64,000 bases of DNA from Mangifera indica (taxonomy: Eukaryota; Streptophyta; Magnoliopsida; Sapindales; Anacardiaceae), in NCBI RefSeq assembly GCF_011075055.1, contig NC_058150.1:1054001-1118000 (forward strand), written 5' to 3'. Made by a program: the position numbers and the translations under genes. The notes under the pieces were generated by a model. That model was given only the letters and a program-made list of their open reading frames with translations, did not search any database and was not told the origin of the DNA. Below, in pieces: positions 41,752-54,669 of the stretch; positions within the stretch are counted from its first letter, which is position 1, and each line of letters starts with the position of its first letter.

Positions 41752-43527
41752 ATCTCCAAATTTTCAGAGAACGTGAAGGAAGAACCAAGAAAAGAAGGTT
41801 TTGATGACTTGTGATTGAATTTCAGCTTTAAAGTCTCGACTTTTAATACTTTAATTAATTGATTTGTAATTACTGTATTGATTGAATATTAAGATACTAA
41901 ACTTGGAAGCTTAGGTGGGTAAATGAAAAAAAAAAATTGACTTTTTAATTTTGTTTTTTTTTTTTAAATGAAAAACGAAAAGGAATATTTGGTCTAAATC
42001 AGACAACAGCTGAGACTGTTAAGAACATTGGAATCTGTAAACTGGCTTTTACTTTTGATTTATTTTACTAGTTTTGTAAGATAAGTTTGATGCTCTCATG
42101 TTCATCATTCATCAATCCAATTTCAAACAAAAGCATGGTTTAATTATTTGAAATGTTTCTCCTTTTGTGTCTTTTGCAATGCTTTAAGACCCATTCAAGA
42201 TGTTAATCCGATCAAAGAGTTGATTCGGTTCAATTAATTAGTTAAACTATAACATTACAATATGGTTAAAATTTTAAAACAATTAAGTTCATATGATTTG
42301 ATGGTTGAATTACAATTTAATATTGCTTATCTAATTCAATTCTAAATTGATTTAGACTAATCACTCAAACATATATTAATAATAGTCTAAATCAAATTTG
42401 ATACTAATTTTGAAGTTAATTAATTGATCAAATCTGAATTTCAAAAGAGTAATCTTTTGATTTATATAAATGGGTTAGTGTGGATGAAATTGAAAGGTGC
42501 CCACAAAAAAATTTGAAGGTCAACAAATCAAAGGTGTGTTGGAATTGTAACACAATTTGTGGCAAAAATAGTTGAAGTCATGTGGGGGGCAAACCAAAGC
42601 TTTAAATTTGAGTCAAGGCATGTACTCCATCACAAGCATCCAATGGTGGGCTCCCTTTCTTGTTTTTTCCTTCACCGTATTTTTCTAAACAAAATAGGGG
42701 TGTATAAAATCAATAAAATAATATAAATTTAAATAAAAGAATAACATAAATTTTGTTTAAAAAAATCTTTACTATAACTTATAATCTAAAAAAAAAAATT
42801 ATAAATGATACATTTAGATTTTGAGAAAGAGAAATAAGGGAAACCAATCGGGAGAGAAAAAAAAATAAGAAAAGGTTGATTGTAGTTGTCAAAAAAATTT
42901 TAAAACTTTAGATAAAAAAATTATTAAATTTTTAATTTGATGAGAAAAATATAATAAATTTTTTTTAAATATTTTTTAATTAAATAATAATTTTATTCTT
43001 AATTATAACTAGGAGTATAAATATTCGAATTTTTAAAACTCTACCGCTAAAAATTTAGGCTATGGTGAAAATAAGTCATTTGGCATATAAAATAAGTAAT
43101 TCTTTTATTAATTTTCATCATTGAAATTTTCCTATTTTCAGAAAAATATAATTACGTTTTGTTCTGGTAGCTTGATAGACCAATGAATGGAGGTTAAAAG
43201 GATGAGTCAATTCAAGCTGTAACGCAAAATTGATTATTTAAACAAGTAAAGTTTAGACTTTATTATTAAATAATTATAACTTTTAACCTAACAACAAAAG
43301 TCACAACTTGACAAATTTGTCAGTAATTATTATCTAAACCCACTTTACATGGAAAACTATGATCTTAAAAACGTATTATATTCGGCAAATTAACCAAAAA
43401 AATAAATTATTACTATTAAAGATATATAATAATAATAATTAAAAAATAATATTCAATTATATAATCTTGTATGTCATTTTTATCGAATTCAGTCGTCACT
43501 ATAAATATATATAATATTACTTGTAAT
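41752..43527. other. Intergenic: RING gene leader, then AT-rich DNA
   Basis: The first 80-100 bases are probably the 5' UTR of the RING gene. From about 42870 to 43090 the sequence resembles the right half of the GGCCAAATAAC MITE family (AAATAATAATTTTATTCTTAA, then AAAATAAGTCATTTGGC), probably a decayed copy. No gene is seen. Confidence 0.45.
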
Positions 43528-44137
43528 TAGGGATGATGACGACGAGGGGCGGGGAGGGATCCTCGTCCCCGTAGGGGACATCAATCCCCGTCCCCGACCT
43601 ATCCCCATTACGGGGATGAAAATGATTTCCCGTCCTTTCCCCGTAAAGAAAAATCTCATCCCCGTCCTTGCGGGAAAAAATCTCCTTCCCATACCCGCAA
43701 AAAAAATATATTCTTTTTACCTTGTAAATACAATATAAATATATTAAATAACAAAATTAAACAAAACTAAAATTAATCTAATATTTCAAATATGATAAAT
43801 ATAATATATTAATTCTTTTAATATACACAACAAAAACCTAAATAAATTTGAAAAACATAAATAATTTAAAACTATAAAAATATATTAATATTTTAAATAA
43901 ATATATTAATATTTTAAATAAATATATTAATATAAAGGGACAGAGATAGGGGCGGGGAGGGGAAGGGTCGGGGCGGAGAGGGGACACATGTATCCCCATC
44001 CCCGATCCGTCCCCGATTACGAAGATTTTTTTCATACCCGTCTTCGTCCCCTTCTCCGTTTCTATCGGGGAATCCCCTCTCTGTTAGGGTTGTGGAGGGT
44101 CGGGGCCTCTAAAGTCGAGCCCAAATTGTCATCCCTA
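43528..44137. mobile_element. hAT-like nonautonomous element, GC-rich ends
   Basis: It starts TAGGGATGATGACGACGAGG and ends GCCCAAATTGTCATCCCTA. Both ends carry G- or C-runs (GGGGCGGGGAGGG, CCCGTCCCCGACC), as in a widespread plant family of hAT-like elements. Flanks CTTGTAAT and CTCATAAC differ only by three transitions, so they may be a decayed 8-bp target duplication. The interior is AT-rich and contains a 22-bp unit (AAATATATTAATATTTTAAAT) repeated almost three times at 43880-43935. It has no transposase. Confidence 0.7.
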
Positions 44138-45705
44138 CTCATAACAAGATTAAGAGAATTATACGATACAATATCATATTCGAAATTATTAACAAAGCTT
44201 CTTATATATATTAATTGTATAAACATTAAGTTTTGCATATATGTTTCCTAGTTAATTATATTTGTTTGCCATCCTTGTTTCAGATGAACTATTAGGCATG
44301 ACACAAAAATGTGTCTTGACAGTATCCTTAAAAACCCATTCAGTATTCTCGTGAATATTGAATAACATTTCTATGCTCTTCTGATCAAACAAAGAAACCT
44401 TAAAATGGAGCGGAAAAGTATGTTATCGTCTTGTTTACAAATTGAAGCCATTGATTTATAAGAACTCTTTAGAATGTGCCATTTTGAGAACAATTGTCAG
44501 AGTTGCAACCTCAAGATTTAAAGATTTTCACCACTTTCACATAGGGCATCATCAAAGTGCAAAAAACCCTAACACACGGCTAGATGAGAGGGTCTTAGGG
44601 TGCACGAAGAATGTTTTAGTAGTTATTTTTATTAAAATTAATTTAAAAAATGAGAACAATAAAAATTATGTATATTAATTTTTATATTATATAATTAAAA
44701 ATAAAATAATATTTAATCACATAAATTAATACTCCAAAGATGTTTTCTTAACAAACAAAAAAATAAAGACAAAATCAAAAACTTATTTTATAGATCAAGA
44801 CAGCATAATTAAATTGATAAAAAGTCACACATCGGATCGAACAGAATATTTATCACATATGAATACTATCACTCAACTAATTCCCTCTCTTTTTTATTTT
44901 TAAATTTTATCCAAAGTCAGCCAATTAATATTCATATATTAATAATAATACCCCACTCCCTCACTATTTTATATAACATATGATTACAAATTATAAAAAA
45001 TATATATTTATATGATTTTTTTAGTTTCAATAGGATGATAAGGTTGTGATGTCATTAGGGTGGTAAGCTTTGATTAATTAATGCTAATTAAGTTGGGGTG
45101 ACAAGTTGCAAAGGATTTGTCAAACATAAACTTGACAACCTCTTTTAGGTTAAGTTTGACAATCAAATTCGACTGTTAGACTGATTAATCTTTGGATAGA
45201 TTAATTTTAATAATTTATTGTCAAAGTTTTCTACTACAATACGATCATATCAAAAGGTATTAATGTATCTACTTAAGTTCATGTATAAAAATGTATAGTC
45301 AAACATAGGTCTTTTAATTTTATAGTTAAGATATCACATTTGACTACATACTTTTTTTATTTATTTTTGTTGATGAATAACTCCATTTAGTAGAACTCGC
45401 TCACCTTTTTAAGATAAACCCTGATTGCTAAGTCGTTGAACATTATATAGACTAGTATAATAACTCATTGTTAATATCTCTAAGTTTAATTCGAGAATAT
45501 TAGATGATACAAATGTGTGTATTAAAGTTCATTAGTAGAAATGTGGAATCAAACTTGTTTTTCTAACTCCATAATGGTAATTTCACACCTTAATTAATTA
45601 ATTTATTTAAGTATACTGACTTTGGTAATTAGAATATTTAGAATAGGTGGAGGACAAGGACTCTTAATCTGCCAATGCTTGGCTTGGAATTTGTCAAATT
45701 CTAAG
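44138..45705. other. Intergenic, no gene seen
   Basis: AT-rich. Two diverged direct copies lie at about 45270-45340 and 45520-45590 (GTTCATGTATAAAAATGTAT...TATCACATTTG against GTTCATTAGTAGAAATGTGG...TTTCACAC). The block 44290-44600 is more balanced but has only a 78-codon chance reading frame. 45697-45705 is the left target duplication of the next element. Confidence 0.4.
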
Positions 45706-46694
45706 GAGATATTAATTAAATCCGGCAATAATTTTTTCGTTTAAACTTTTTTAGACAAACGTATAGTGGTTTTATTTTTATAAACAAATTTAATTTTAAT
45801 TACAAGAATATCCTCTCAACTAATTACATCACTATCGGCTAATTACGTTGAATTTGACGTAATTTTTTTTGAAGATTTGATAAGTTCTGATTCGAAGATT
45901 CAGTGAGTCATGTTTTAAGGATTCAAAACATATTTCAAAATTGATAAATTTTTATTGAAATATAGATAAAAACGAAAAGATTACATAAACAAAGAAAATG
46001 ATGAGTGAAAACAAGTGGTGCGTAAGAATTATATATAATATATAAATATAAAAAAAAACCAAATAGAGGGTGTGTAAGAGTGCACGCATCTTTGCACCTT
46101 ACACACTCCCATATATATATAATTATTATTTATATATATTATATTAAATATTATATTATATTATATTAAAAATATAATATAATATTTTTAATATAATACT
46201 TAATATAATATATATAAATAATTATTATGCATATATATAGAGGGGTGGGTAAGGTGCGAAGGTGCGCATACCCTTATGCACCCTCTATTTGGTTTTTTTT
46301 TATATTTATATATCATATATAATTCTTACACATTTTTTACACACCTTACATACTTTACGCACCCGTTATTCACCCTACGCACCCTTTACGTACTCTACGC
46401 ACCACTTATTCACACTCACCATTTTTTTTGTTTATGCTAATCTTTTCGTTCTTACCTATATTTCAACAAAAATTTATTAATTTTCAAATATATTTTTAAT
46501 CCTTAAAACATGACTCATTGAATCTTTGAATTAGAACTTATCAAATCTTCAAAAAAAATAGTCGAGAGTGAAGTAATTAGCCCAGAGAGTATTATTGAAA
46601 TTAAAATTAAATTTGTTTATAAAAATAAAACTATTGTACGTTTACCTAAAAAGGTTCAGACGAAAAAATTATTGTCGATTTTAATTAATATCTC
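45706..46694. mobile_element. Foldback Mutator-like element, 989 bp
   Basis: Almost the whole element is one inverted repeat. The left end GAGATATTAATTAAATCCGG matches the inverted right end GAGATATTAATTAAAATCGA. The arms stay similar through TTTATTTTTATAAACAAATT, then TGAGTCATGTTTTAAGGATT, to the centre near 46170. The inner arm boundary is GGTTTTTTTTTATATTTATA. The flanks AATTCTAAG (45697-45705) and AATTATAAG (46695-46703) are 9-bp direct repeats matching at 8 of 9, the duplication length of Mutator-like elements. The right arm carries an extra 70-80 bases made of ACGCACC-containing repeats (46328-46405). There is no open transposase frame. Confidence 0.82.
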
Positions 46695-46703
46695 AATTAT
46701 AAG

Positions 46704-49530
46704 GGGTTTAAGATTTATATATATTTTAATGGCCTCCTAATTCACCTAATTAAACCTTATTTATAGTTGTTAATTATCATTAAAAAGATTAAAAAGCTAA
46801 GAATATAGAGAAGGGGATTGTTTTTATTTGGCCAAGATTTATTTTGAACTATGTAAACAAGGTTTTTTTTTTTTTTTTAATTCCTTTTAATAGTATTGGG
46901 ATAATCATATAAATCACAATAATAAATATGATATTGATTTAAGCATAGAGCAAGATGATTGTGCATAGGATTAAATTTGAATTGAATTGGCTTATGCTCG
47001 ATTGCCAATTTAGCTCACTTGAGTTGGATTACCAGATTAGCTCAATCGAGCTCAAAACAATTTCCTTTTTAAAAAGTTCAAACTTGAACCTAAGGGTGTT
47101 ATACTGTTGAGCTTAAGTCTAAGAGGAGTTTGATTTGCAAACCTAGGGGAGTTCATTTTGTAACAATTAAAATGAGGTTATTTTAATTATTATACATCAA
47201 AATAGTGTCGTTTTGACCGTCTATAGTACTAAATCAAACTAAATTGCATTTGAACTCGATTTGGTACTATAGTTAAACTCGAATTAAACTGTTCAAATTG
47301 AATCAAACTCAAGTTTGGTTTGAATGGAGCTTGTGAAGCTCAAGGTTGATGAACTCGAATTGATTCAAGTTCAAATCTAACCTTAAATGTACATACTAAC
47401 ATCTTTTGATAAGTCTATATTGAAATATGAGACTTCAGAGCCCACCAAGTCAGATTTTTAGTCACAAGAAAATATGAATATTGCACTGGCTCATAATAAG
47501 ATGTGATTAAGGGCTTAACATGTGAGGTTAAAAGATTATTCATTTATGATCATGTTGGGGGAAGTTTGCTGCAATTTTAATTTATTGACTACATTTAAAT
47601 ATATAAATTTACACAATTTAAAAATGAGAAAGAAACAAGAAACAAGAAACCAGTAGCTGAAGCAAAACCTGCAGGAATCATGGATTAATTCGAACTTTCC
47701 ATTCGAATAATTTTGTGAATATTTGAGAGAGTTGAAAGGAAGATACGGACTGGAATTGCAGAGAACGGAGACAACGGAGGTGGAGTGCTGCAGAAATTTG
47801 ACAGCGAAAATGCTTTCAGAAAGCAAAAGCAAACGAGAAATGGGAGTTTATTTTTTGCTTCCTTTTCCTTCTTTTGACTCCCTTTTTCTTTGCTTTTATT
47901 TAATTACGAAGGTAGATTCAAACTAAATCCGAACGAAAGTAAGTTCGAGTTTAACTAGAATCTAGAATAAAAAATTTAAATTTGAGTCTAACATGGTTTA
48001 AGTAATAAATAATAATATTAGAGAAAACGATGAATCATTAATAAAAGAAGATGAAAAAGAACTAAAAATAATAATAAAATTAATAAAAAAAATAATAACT
48101 ATAATAAAAAATATTAATAAGCGCTCAAACTTAAATGGATCTATTAAATTAGACCATTAGCTTAAGTTTTATTCATTAAAAGCTATGCAGTAGCTTGATC
48201 CCACCATCCATGCCACAATTTGCGAAATTGTATATTTTGTTTGTACCCCAAGAAAAGAAAAGAAAAGAAAAGAAAGTAAAAACAGACATTTGCTTGGATT
48301 CCACTAAACAAGCTAATTGTCTTTTGAAAAAAATCAGCTGCCGACCAATAAAACAGAAGAAATTCAAGACTTTTGCAATTTTGGAACTCCTAATAGCCAA
48401 AGCAACTTCCTCTTGGAGGAATTTCAATTCTTTTCTATTACCACTATTTTGATATTGGCCTTTCATATATTCACACCATATTATAGTAAGAGTAGACCAC
48501 AGTTAGTAAATATGTTAATTATTCGCATTTCTATTTAATTCGTATTTTAAATATGTTATTCCAAATTTTTAAATTTAAAACGTATTAAATACATATTTTA
48601 TATATTTCTCATATTAAATATGTATTTTTGTCATTTTTTATGTTTTTCATATTTTATAAATTTTTTAAAGCATAAAAATGTCTCTTATATTTTTAATTAA
48701 CTAGCATAATTTCATAATTATATAAAACAAAAAAACTCAATTTTTTGTCATTCAAATCTCTAATTTCTCTCGATAATTTTTTATTATGATTAAATCTTCA
48801 TTATATATTATGTTATATTAAGTTTAATAGTTGATTAGATACTTTATATTTAAATTGTTAATAAAAAAATTTATAAAAGGTATTATAATTATGTTTAGTA
48901 TTATAATATTTTTAGAAATGTATTATTAACAATATGTTGTATTAAACTCATATATATATATATATTTTATATTTAAATTTTATGACTTTTTTTATAAATA
49001 TATTTTTTATTATTTAAAATATTATATTTATCTAATTCTTGTTTTTTTTTATTCTTGTATTTATTAACTAGATTAAATATATTCAGCAAGTCGGACCGTG
49101 CCTGACCTTCCGGGCCATGCAAGTTGTACCAAACCCATGGACCATGTAAGCCGTGCCATGATTTTGTTGGGGCAAGACACCCAGACCGGACTCTTTGACA
49201 TAATTGTACACCAGTCGAATTTTAATTCAAACTCAATGTTGCAGTCTCAATCAAACTCTTATCGGCCATCATTTGGGCTAGGTTTGCATGAATTCACTTG
49301 AATCAAAGTCCATTTGAGATGCCTTATGCAAGGGAACTTTGTAAAAGAGAACCAGAAAATCCACTTTCAATTAATTATAATTCATGTTTTAATTCTACTT
49401 GTTTCTTCAATCTATAATCTAAACAATCCAGAGATTTATGTGGAAATAAATATGGAGGCAAATCTTAGAATGAGTTATTGAAAGCTAGCCAAAGAGTGCC
49501 TTAAACTAGTGTTCTCCCTAACAAGTGAAA
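46704..49530. other. Intergenic, no gene seen
   Basis: Degenerate GAACTCGAATTGATTCAAG-type repeats lie at 46970-47390 and 47920-48000. A short AAAAG microsatellite is at 48250-48278. Very AT-rich DNA fills 48530-49080. At 49090-49200 a GC-richer fragment (GACCGTGCCTGACCTTCCGG, AAGCCGTGCCATGATTTTG) resembles common dispersed plant repeats. Confidence 0.45.
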
Positions 49531-52249
49531 ATGAGACGAACTCTGGTAAACAATGCTTTTCTCTTTACTCAGAACCTTTTTCACCATCCAAACTCTAACC
49601 CATCATTTGTCCCACTCGCTGCTTCGATTAGGAGTCCTCTCAGGCTCTACTCTTGTGACTCAAATGACTCCTCCAAAGACCAAAGCCTCCCTGCCCCTGT
49701 GCTGAATCCCCCTTGGCAGCTCAAACCCAGAAGAAGGAGGTGTCTCTCGATCTCCAGGATGTTAGTAACAAAGGTAAAAAGTTTACATTTGTGTTTTGAA
49801 TGTGTTTGGTTGGTGGGAAAATGGAGGAAAGTGATAGATTGTGAAAGCGAGTTTTCTGGGTCTGATTTATTTTGTCCTGAATCTGAAACTTGTTCTGGTA
49901 AAATTCTCTACGAGAATTTATTTGGACGTTTGATTTAATTTGTATTGTTGAAATCTAGTTCAGAATAATTCGAAGTTTAGATTGAAATGATGTTGTACTA
50001 GAGTTCTGGGTTTAAAATTATGTGTGATCAGATGGGATGGTCGTTTTTGTCAGAGCTGAAAATGCGGATACAGAAATATTTTAAAGGTGATGAAGAGACT
50101 TTGCCAGCTATTCTTGAAGCCAAATTGCAGAGGAGGTTGACAGGGAAGCATGATGAGACAGACGATGAGTTGGTTGAAGAATTGCAGATGAAGCCATTGG
50201 ATGATATCAAAGACAAAGAGTTTGAATCGGATTTTGAGGAGTTATATGAGACTGATGAGGAGATTGATGATTTGTACAATGCAAGGGATTATGTTATGAA
50301 GAAGATGGTGAAAGATGAATATTTCAACATGGATAAGAAGAAGTGGGATGAGATGATTAGCGAAGCAGTTCAGCATGGGTATTTGAGAGACACGAGAGAA
50401 TGTGAGGAAATTCTCAAGGATATCTTAGCTGGGACAAGCTCCTGCCAGGTACTTTTTCCTCAGTAACTTTTTAAATGGGATTATCATCTGATATTATGTG
50501 GTTCTTGAGACAACGTATTTATAGTGTTGCTCTTTTTGTAGACCATACTTAGAAGTAAAATTTTTAAATTAGACTTGTTTTACTTGCTGTATTTTGCGGT
50601 TTAGAATTATTAAAGTTTCAACGATTTTCTTATGTTCAGGTTTGCTTCAATATGTTTCTGTGAATGCTTGTGATATTTCAGATTCTGATTTTGTGGTTTA
50701 CAAGCAATGGTTTATGCAATTATGCTAATTTGCTTGATCAAAGATCTATGGGAAACAAATATAAGCTTCTTTATATGACTAGTAAAATCAAATAGACTTG
50801 TTGATAATATTGTTTAGGACTTAGTCTCAAGTATTGCCTGGATCTTGCAGTTTAGTAATTTTTACATCTATGGTTATTATGGCCCTTCTAAAAATCCAAG
50901 GTCTTGAAAATAAAGAAAAGAATTATGAGTCGTGTGTTAGTCTCCACTGATATTGCTAGGAAAGGTTAAGTAGTGATGGGTATTATGAGGCATGAAGCCA
51001 TTGGACGATTTCAAAACTATGGTTTGATATAATGAGTTGCAGATGTCTCATATGGTTTTTAATATGCCTGTTTTCAGCAGGATGAATCTCCATTGTAAGT
51101 TGTCATATATTTGTATGTTAGAATTAAGCCTATTTTGAAATCCTTCTTCCACTTTTCCTTGTAACCTTCAGTGTTTCTAGTAACAGGTTTTCCGTCATTA
51201 GCATATCATGCTTTTCTAGTAGTGTTTTCCATTTTGATTTATCTATATATCATCCCATTAAATTATTTCCAGTAGACAAGATTTTTTTTTTCAAGTGTAA
51301 TTTTGAGAGTGAATAAAAGCATTTGCTTATTTTTTGCAAATATCTTTATTCCATTTTGATTTATCTATGTATTATCCCATTTGCTTATTCAATTTACATT
51401 TGCATTTCTGGATATTTCTCAAATTATGATTCTTTTGCCGGATAATATCAAGAAAACTGTGGAGGAGAAGTTCATTGAACTTCTGGGTATGTGTGAGAGA
51501 GGAGAGCTTGAACCTGAACAAGCATATGAGCTGTTTAAGGAGTTAGGATGGAATAGTCTTAGAATACATGAAATGGTTTGATGCAGAGGGTCCCCCACAG
51601 TTTGATTTATCTGCAGTACTGGACACGAAAAAGAACATTGATGACCCTCCAGGGGAGGGGCCAATCCTTAGGTGGCAAACACGGGCGGTCTTTGCTCCTG
51701 GTGGTGATGCTTGGCATCCCAAAAACAGAAAAATAAAAAATGTCTGTCACTGTGAAAGAGCTTGGACTTTCGAAACATCAATTCTGTCGGCTGAGAGAAC
51801 TGGTTGGGAAAAGTTATCAACCAGGTAAAGATGAGCTCACTATTACCAGTGAGAGGTAAAGTCAATATCTCCCTAATATTATCACTTTTTTTAGTAAAAA
51901 AATTTGCACTGATAGTGCCAGTCCTTGAGAGATTTTGTGAGAATAAAATTTTCTCCTATTGCTAAATTATCTGTTAATTTGTGTCAGTCCTTGACAGCAT
52001 TTGCGCATTCTGTGCTGTTGAAAATTGCTATAAAACAATATTCATTTTGCAGGTTTGAACACCAAGAGGAAAACCGAAAAGATTGCCTTAGAGCTAATCT
52101 TTTCCCTGATTGAGGAAGCTGGGAAAGCAAACAAGATGGCGGAGGATGCCCAAACTTCTTATGTGAAGGACAAACTCAGAGCTAATCCAGCATTCATGGA
52201 AAGGTTGTGTGCCAAGACAATGAGATCACAAAGATCTAATTCTGTGTGA
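49531..52249 (+). pseudogene. Mitoribosomal protein mS35, reading frame broken
   Basis: Recognisable exons are 49531-49773, 50054-50448, about 51411-51855 and 52053-52249. The product is plant S24/S35-type mS35, a mitochondrial small-subunit protein. Typical segments are ELKMRIQKYFKGDEETLPAI, GKHDETDDELVEELQ, DDPPGEGPILRWQTRAVFAP, SVTVKELGLSKHQF, GKDELTITSERFEHQEENRK and LRANPAFMERLCAKTMR. An Arg/Asn-rich N-terminus is a plausible mitochondrial presequence. The frame breaks four times: before 49740 in exon 1 (a C5 run at about 49708 is a candidate), near 51545, at the A6 run 51735-51740, and near 52095. No AG precedes the expected exon 3 start; the site reads TTTGCATTTCTG|GATATT. Residues around every break are still well conserved, so this is either a young pseudogene or a genuine gene with poor consensus sequence. 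Adjusting the breaks gives a total divisible by three (about 425 residues). Confidence 0.75.
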
Positions 52250-53403
52250 GTGCATGAGGTTATGAATAGCAAACACATGGAGAAATAAACTTCCAGGTTG
52301 AGGACTTCCAATTTCTGGGTATTAATTTTGCAGCAGTTTCTGTTCTCGCAAGCATAGAGGCAAAACATCTTTCCCCTACTTCATGCCGTCAGCAATATAC
52401 ATTGTCATATGTTGTGGCTGATTAACCACAGAGATACTTGTTTTTTGTTAGCATTAGTGTGTGCTGCTTCATAATTTGTTCTTATGTTAAAAAGATTCTT
52501 CGATGTATTTAATTATTCTAATATGAATTTTCATCAAGGAGGTGCTAAAAGGGCACAAGATCTTGAAAAGTTGCCAAGTTTGGTAAAGTTATGTTGTATT
52601 TTGATGGTGTATATGTCCTCTTTTTGAAGGTAAGGAGTGAGGTGAGGTGGTCAGAAGTTATGTTGTTTCTTTCACATTCTTTTTTTAATAATTAGTAACT
52701 ACAAATGGGTACCTTCGAAAATAAAATGAAAGAATGTTGATCACAACGATATAAAACCCAGATCAAAGCAGTCGCGGTTTAACCAGTCATATTGGGATTA
52801 GTTGGTTGAGTCATAAGTTAGCTTGTGAATGAGATGAATAATTGTGGTTCAATCTAAAAGCATATGTCGGCTTGTGGGTGAATAATTGATCTGAGACAAA
52901 AATGAGCCGTCAAAAATGATGATACCGACGCTAAACATGAATCATATGATGCTGTCAAAATACTGAAAATGAATCAATGTCAGATATGATGAGATTTAGG
53001 TAACGCAGCGTACAGGAAACTTTTCATTTTGGTCACTGTATAAAATAAAAAATGATAAAATATATCAATACAACTGACGATGCAATGACATCCTGAACAG
53101 TTTATTGGGGTTCGATCACAAGTTGACGCAAACCATGCCTCATCATTGATGGGCGGTGTTAAAGATGAGAGTGACCTATCCTTATGTGACGTTGTGTAGC
53201 AACCTAATTGGAAACTGAAAAGGTTAACGCAGAAGAGAAGGCCAAAATAAAAAAGCAGAAACAATTCCAGCGAGCTAAGATTCTTGATGTATATTTATTT
53301 GTTTTATACAAAAAAGAATGACTTGGAAATACAGTCAAGCATACATGAACAACAATTTCATAAAGCTGACCAAAAAGAAACCCCCGAGTTCCTTCAAGTT
53401 TTT
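52250..53403. other. Intergenic, mS35 3' flank
   Basis: The first 300 or so bases may be a 3' UTR. Around 52740-52860 lies a repeat-like stretch (CGCGGTTTAACCAGTCATATT). No gene is seen. Confidence 0.4.
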
Positions 53404-53483
53404 GTCAAGAATGGGATTCGAACCCATGCCCTTTCGGACTAGTACCTGAAACTAGCGCCTTAGACCAACTCGGCCATCTTGAC
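53404..53483 (-). tRNA. tRNA-Leu (CAG anticodon)
   Basis: The 80-base minus-strand gene starts GTCAAGATGGCCGAGTTGGT and ends GGTTCGAATCCCATTCTTGAC in its T-arm and acceptor. The acceptor stem GTCAAGA/TCTTGAC pairs fully. The anticodon stem-loop CTAGTTTCAGGTACTAG shows CAG. The long variable arm (TCCGAAAGGGCA) is typical of class II Leu tRNAs. Box A and box B are internal. A T-rich run (TTTCTTTTT) about 30 bases downstream could end Pol III transcription. No intron and no encoded CCA, as expected for a nuclear gene. Confidence 0.95.
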
Positions 53484-54669
53484 TTTTGTTTTTTATTTTT
53501 TAACTATTGATCTATATTTATATTATTATGAGTTTGTGATTGATAATTAAGAAAATTGTGATATCAATCAAGATAAATAATAAAGTTTTGCATTTCATCT
53601 TTGAAAGTGTTTTTGTGACTTTTTAAAAGCGCTTTTGGTGGGACTGCTTTTGTAGGAATTTATTCCCCTTTAAAAAGGAAGCACTTTCTCTTTGTGAATA
53701 TATTTAGTAATGTAGTATGACTTCGGAAAGCACTTCCATTATTATTATTTGTATATATCTAACATACACATAACATATGCTTGACACATTCACTATAAGA
53801 CGAATGAAACATATGATTGGCCATGGATGTTCAAAGTGTAATTGAGTTTATTCCATCCTAAAAGTTAACTTAAAGGTAAAAAGACTTCATACATATGGAT
53901 ATATCCAACCAAACCAATTAAGGAATCAAAAGTTGCCAGAGAAAACTTCTCTGAGAGTAACGGGTTTTTTCAAGTTAGAACTTTAAATGGATTGGTATCT
54001 CTCCAATGAAATTTGAAAAACATTATTAAAATTTTGGACTTTGAATCTTTGAATTCTAATGGTTGAACCTCCATAAGTGATCTCTTAGTAGTCAATGGGA
54101 TTACCACAAAAAGTGTTTTTGAATCATGCTAGTGGCTCTCGTGATTAATGTAGTGTAAATATGACAGTCGAAAAACGTATTTTATCATATATAAAAAATC
54201 TAATTTTTTTGATCGTCTATTATGTATTGTGTTGTATTGTAAGATATTTTTAAATTATAATAACAAATTATAACTGTCATGTTGTTATTTTAAAAAAAAT
54301 TATAAACACCTTTAAAATTTTAAAAATTTTTAGATATACTTATCCTAAATCATAACTTCTTTAAAAAAGGTGTGTTAAACTGTATCAGTAAATTGTATAA
54401 TATCATATAATACGTATCATTTTTTATATATGTTATATCACATTGTATAATATGTATTGTAGATATCATAGGATATTGAACTTCACTTCCATTCCATGCA
54501 TGATTCATGATCAAATGCAAATTATGGGGTGAATGCTTGTTTCTTCATGGAAACAAACAGGTTATTCATATATCATTAACAAAAAGCATCATTCTAGTAT
54601 CTCTCTAAATTGATTTCATCTTAAAAACTCAAAAAAAAAAAAAAAAGAAACTTGAAATTCTTGCCGTGA
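53484..54669. other. Intergenic, no gene seen
   Basis: AT-rich, with an A17 run near 54631-54647 directly downstream of the small protein gene. No coding frame or recognised element. Confidence 0.45.

Noticed and set aside
43489..44251. Short frames in the GC-rich element
   Set aside because: They arise from the G- and C-runs of the transposon ends and do not encode a transposase domain.
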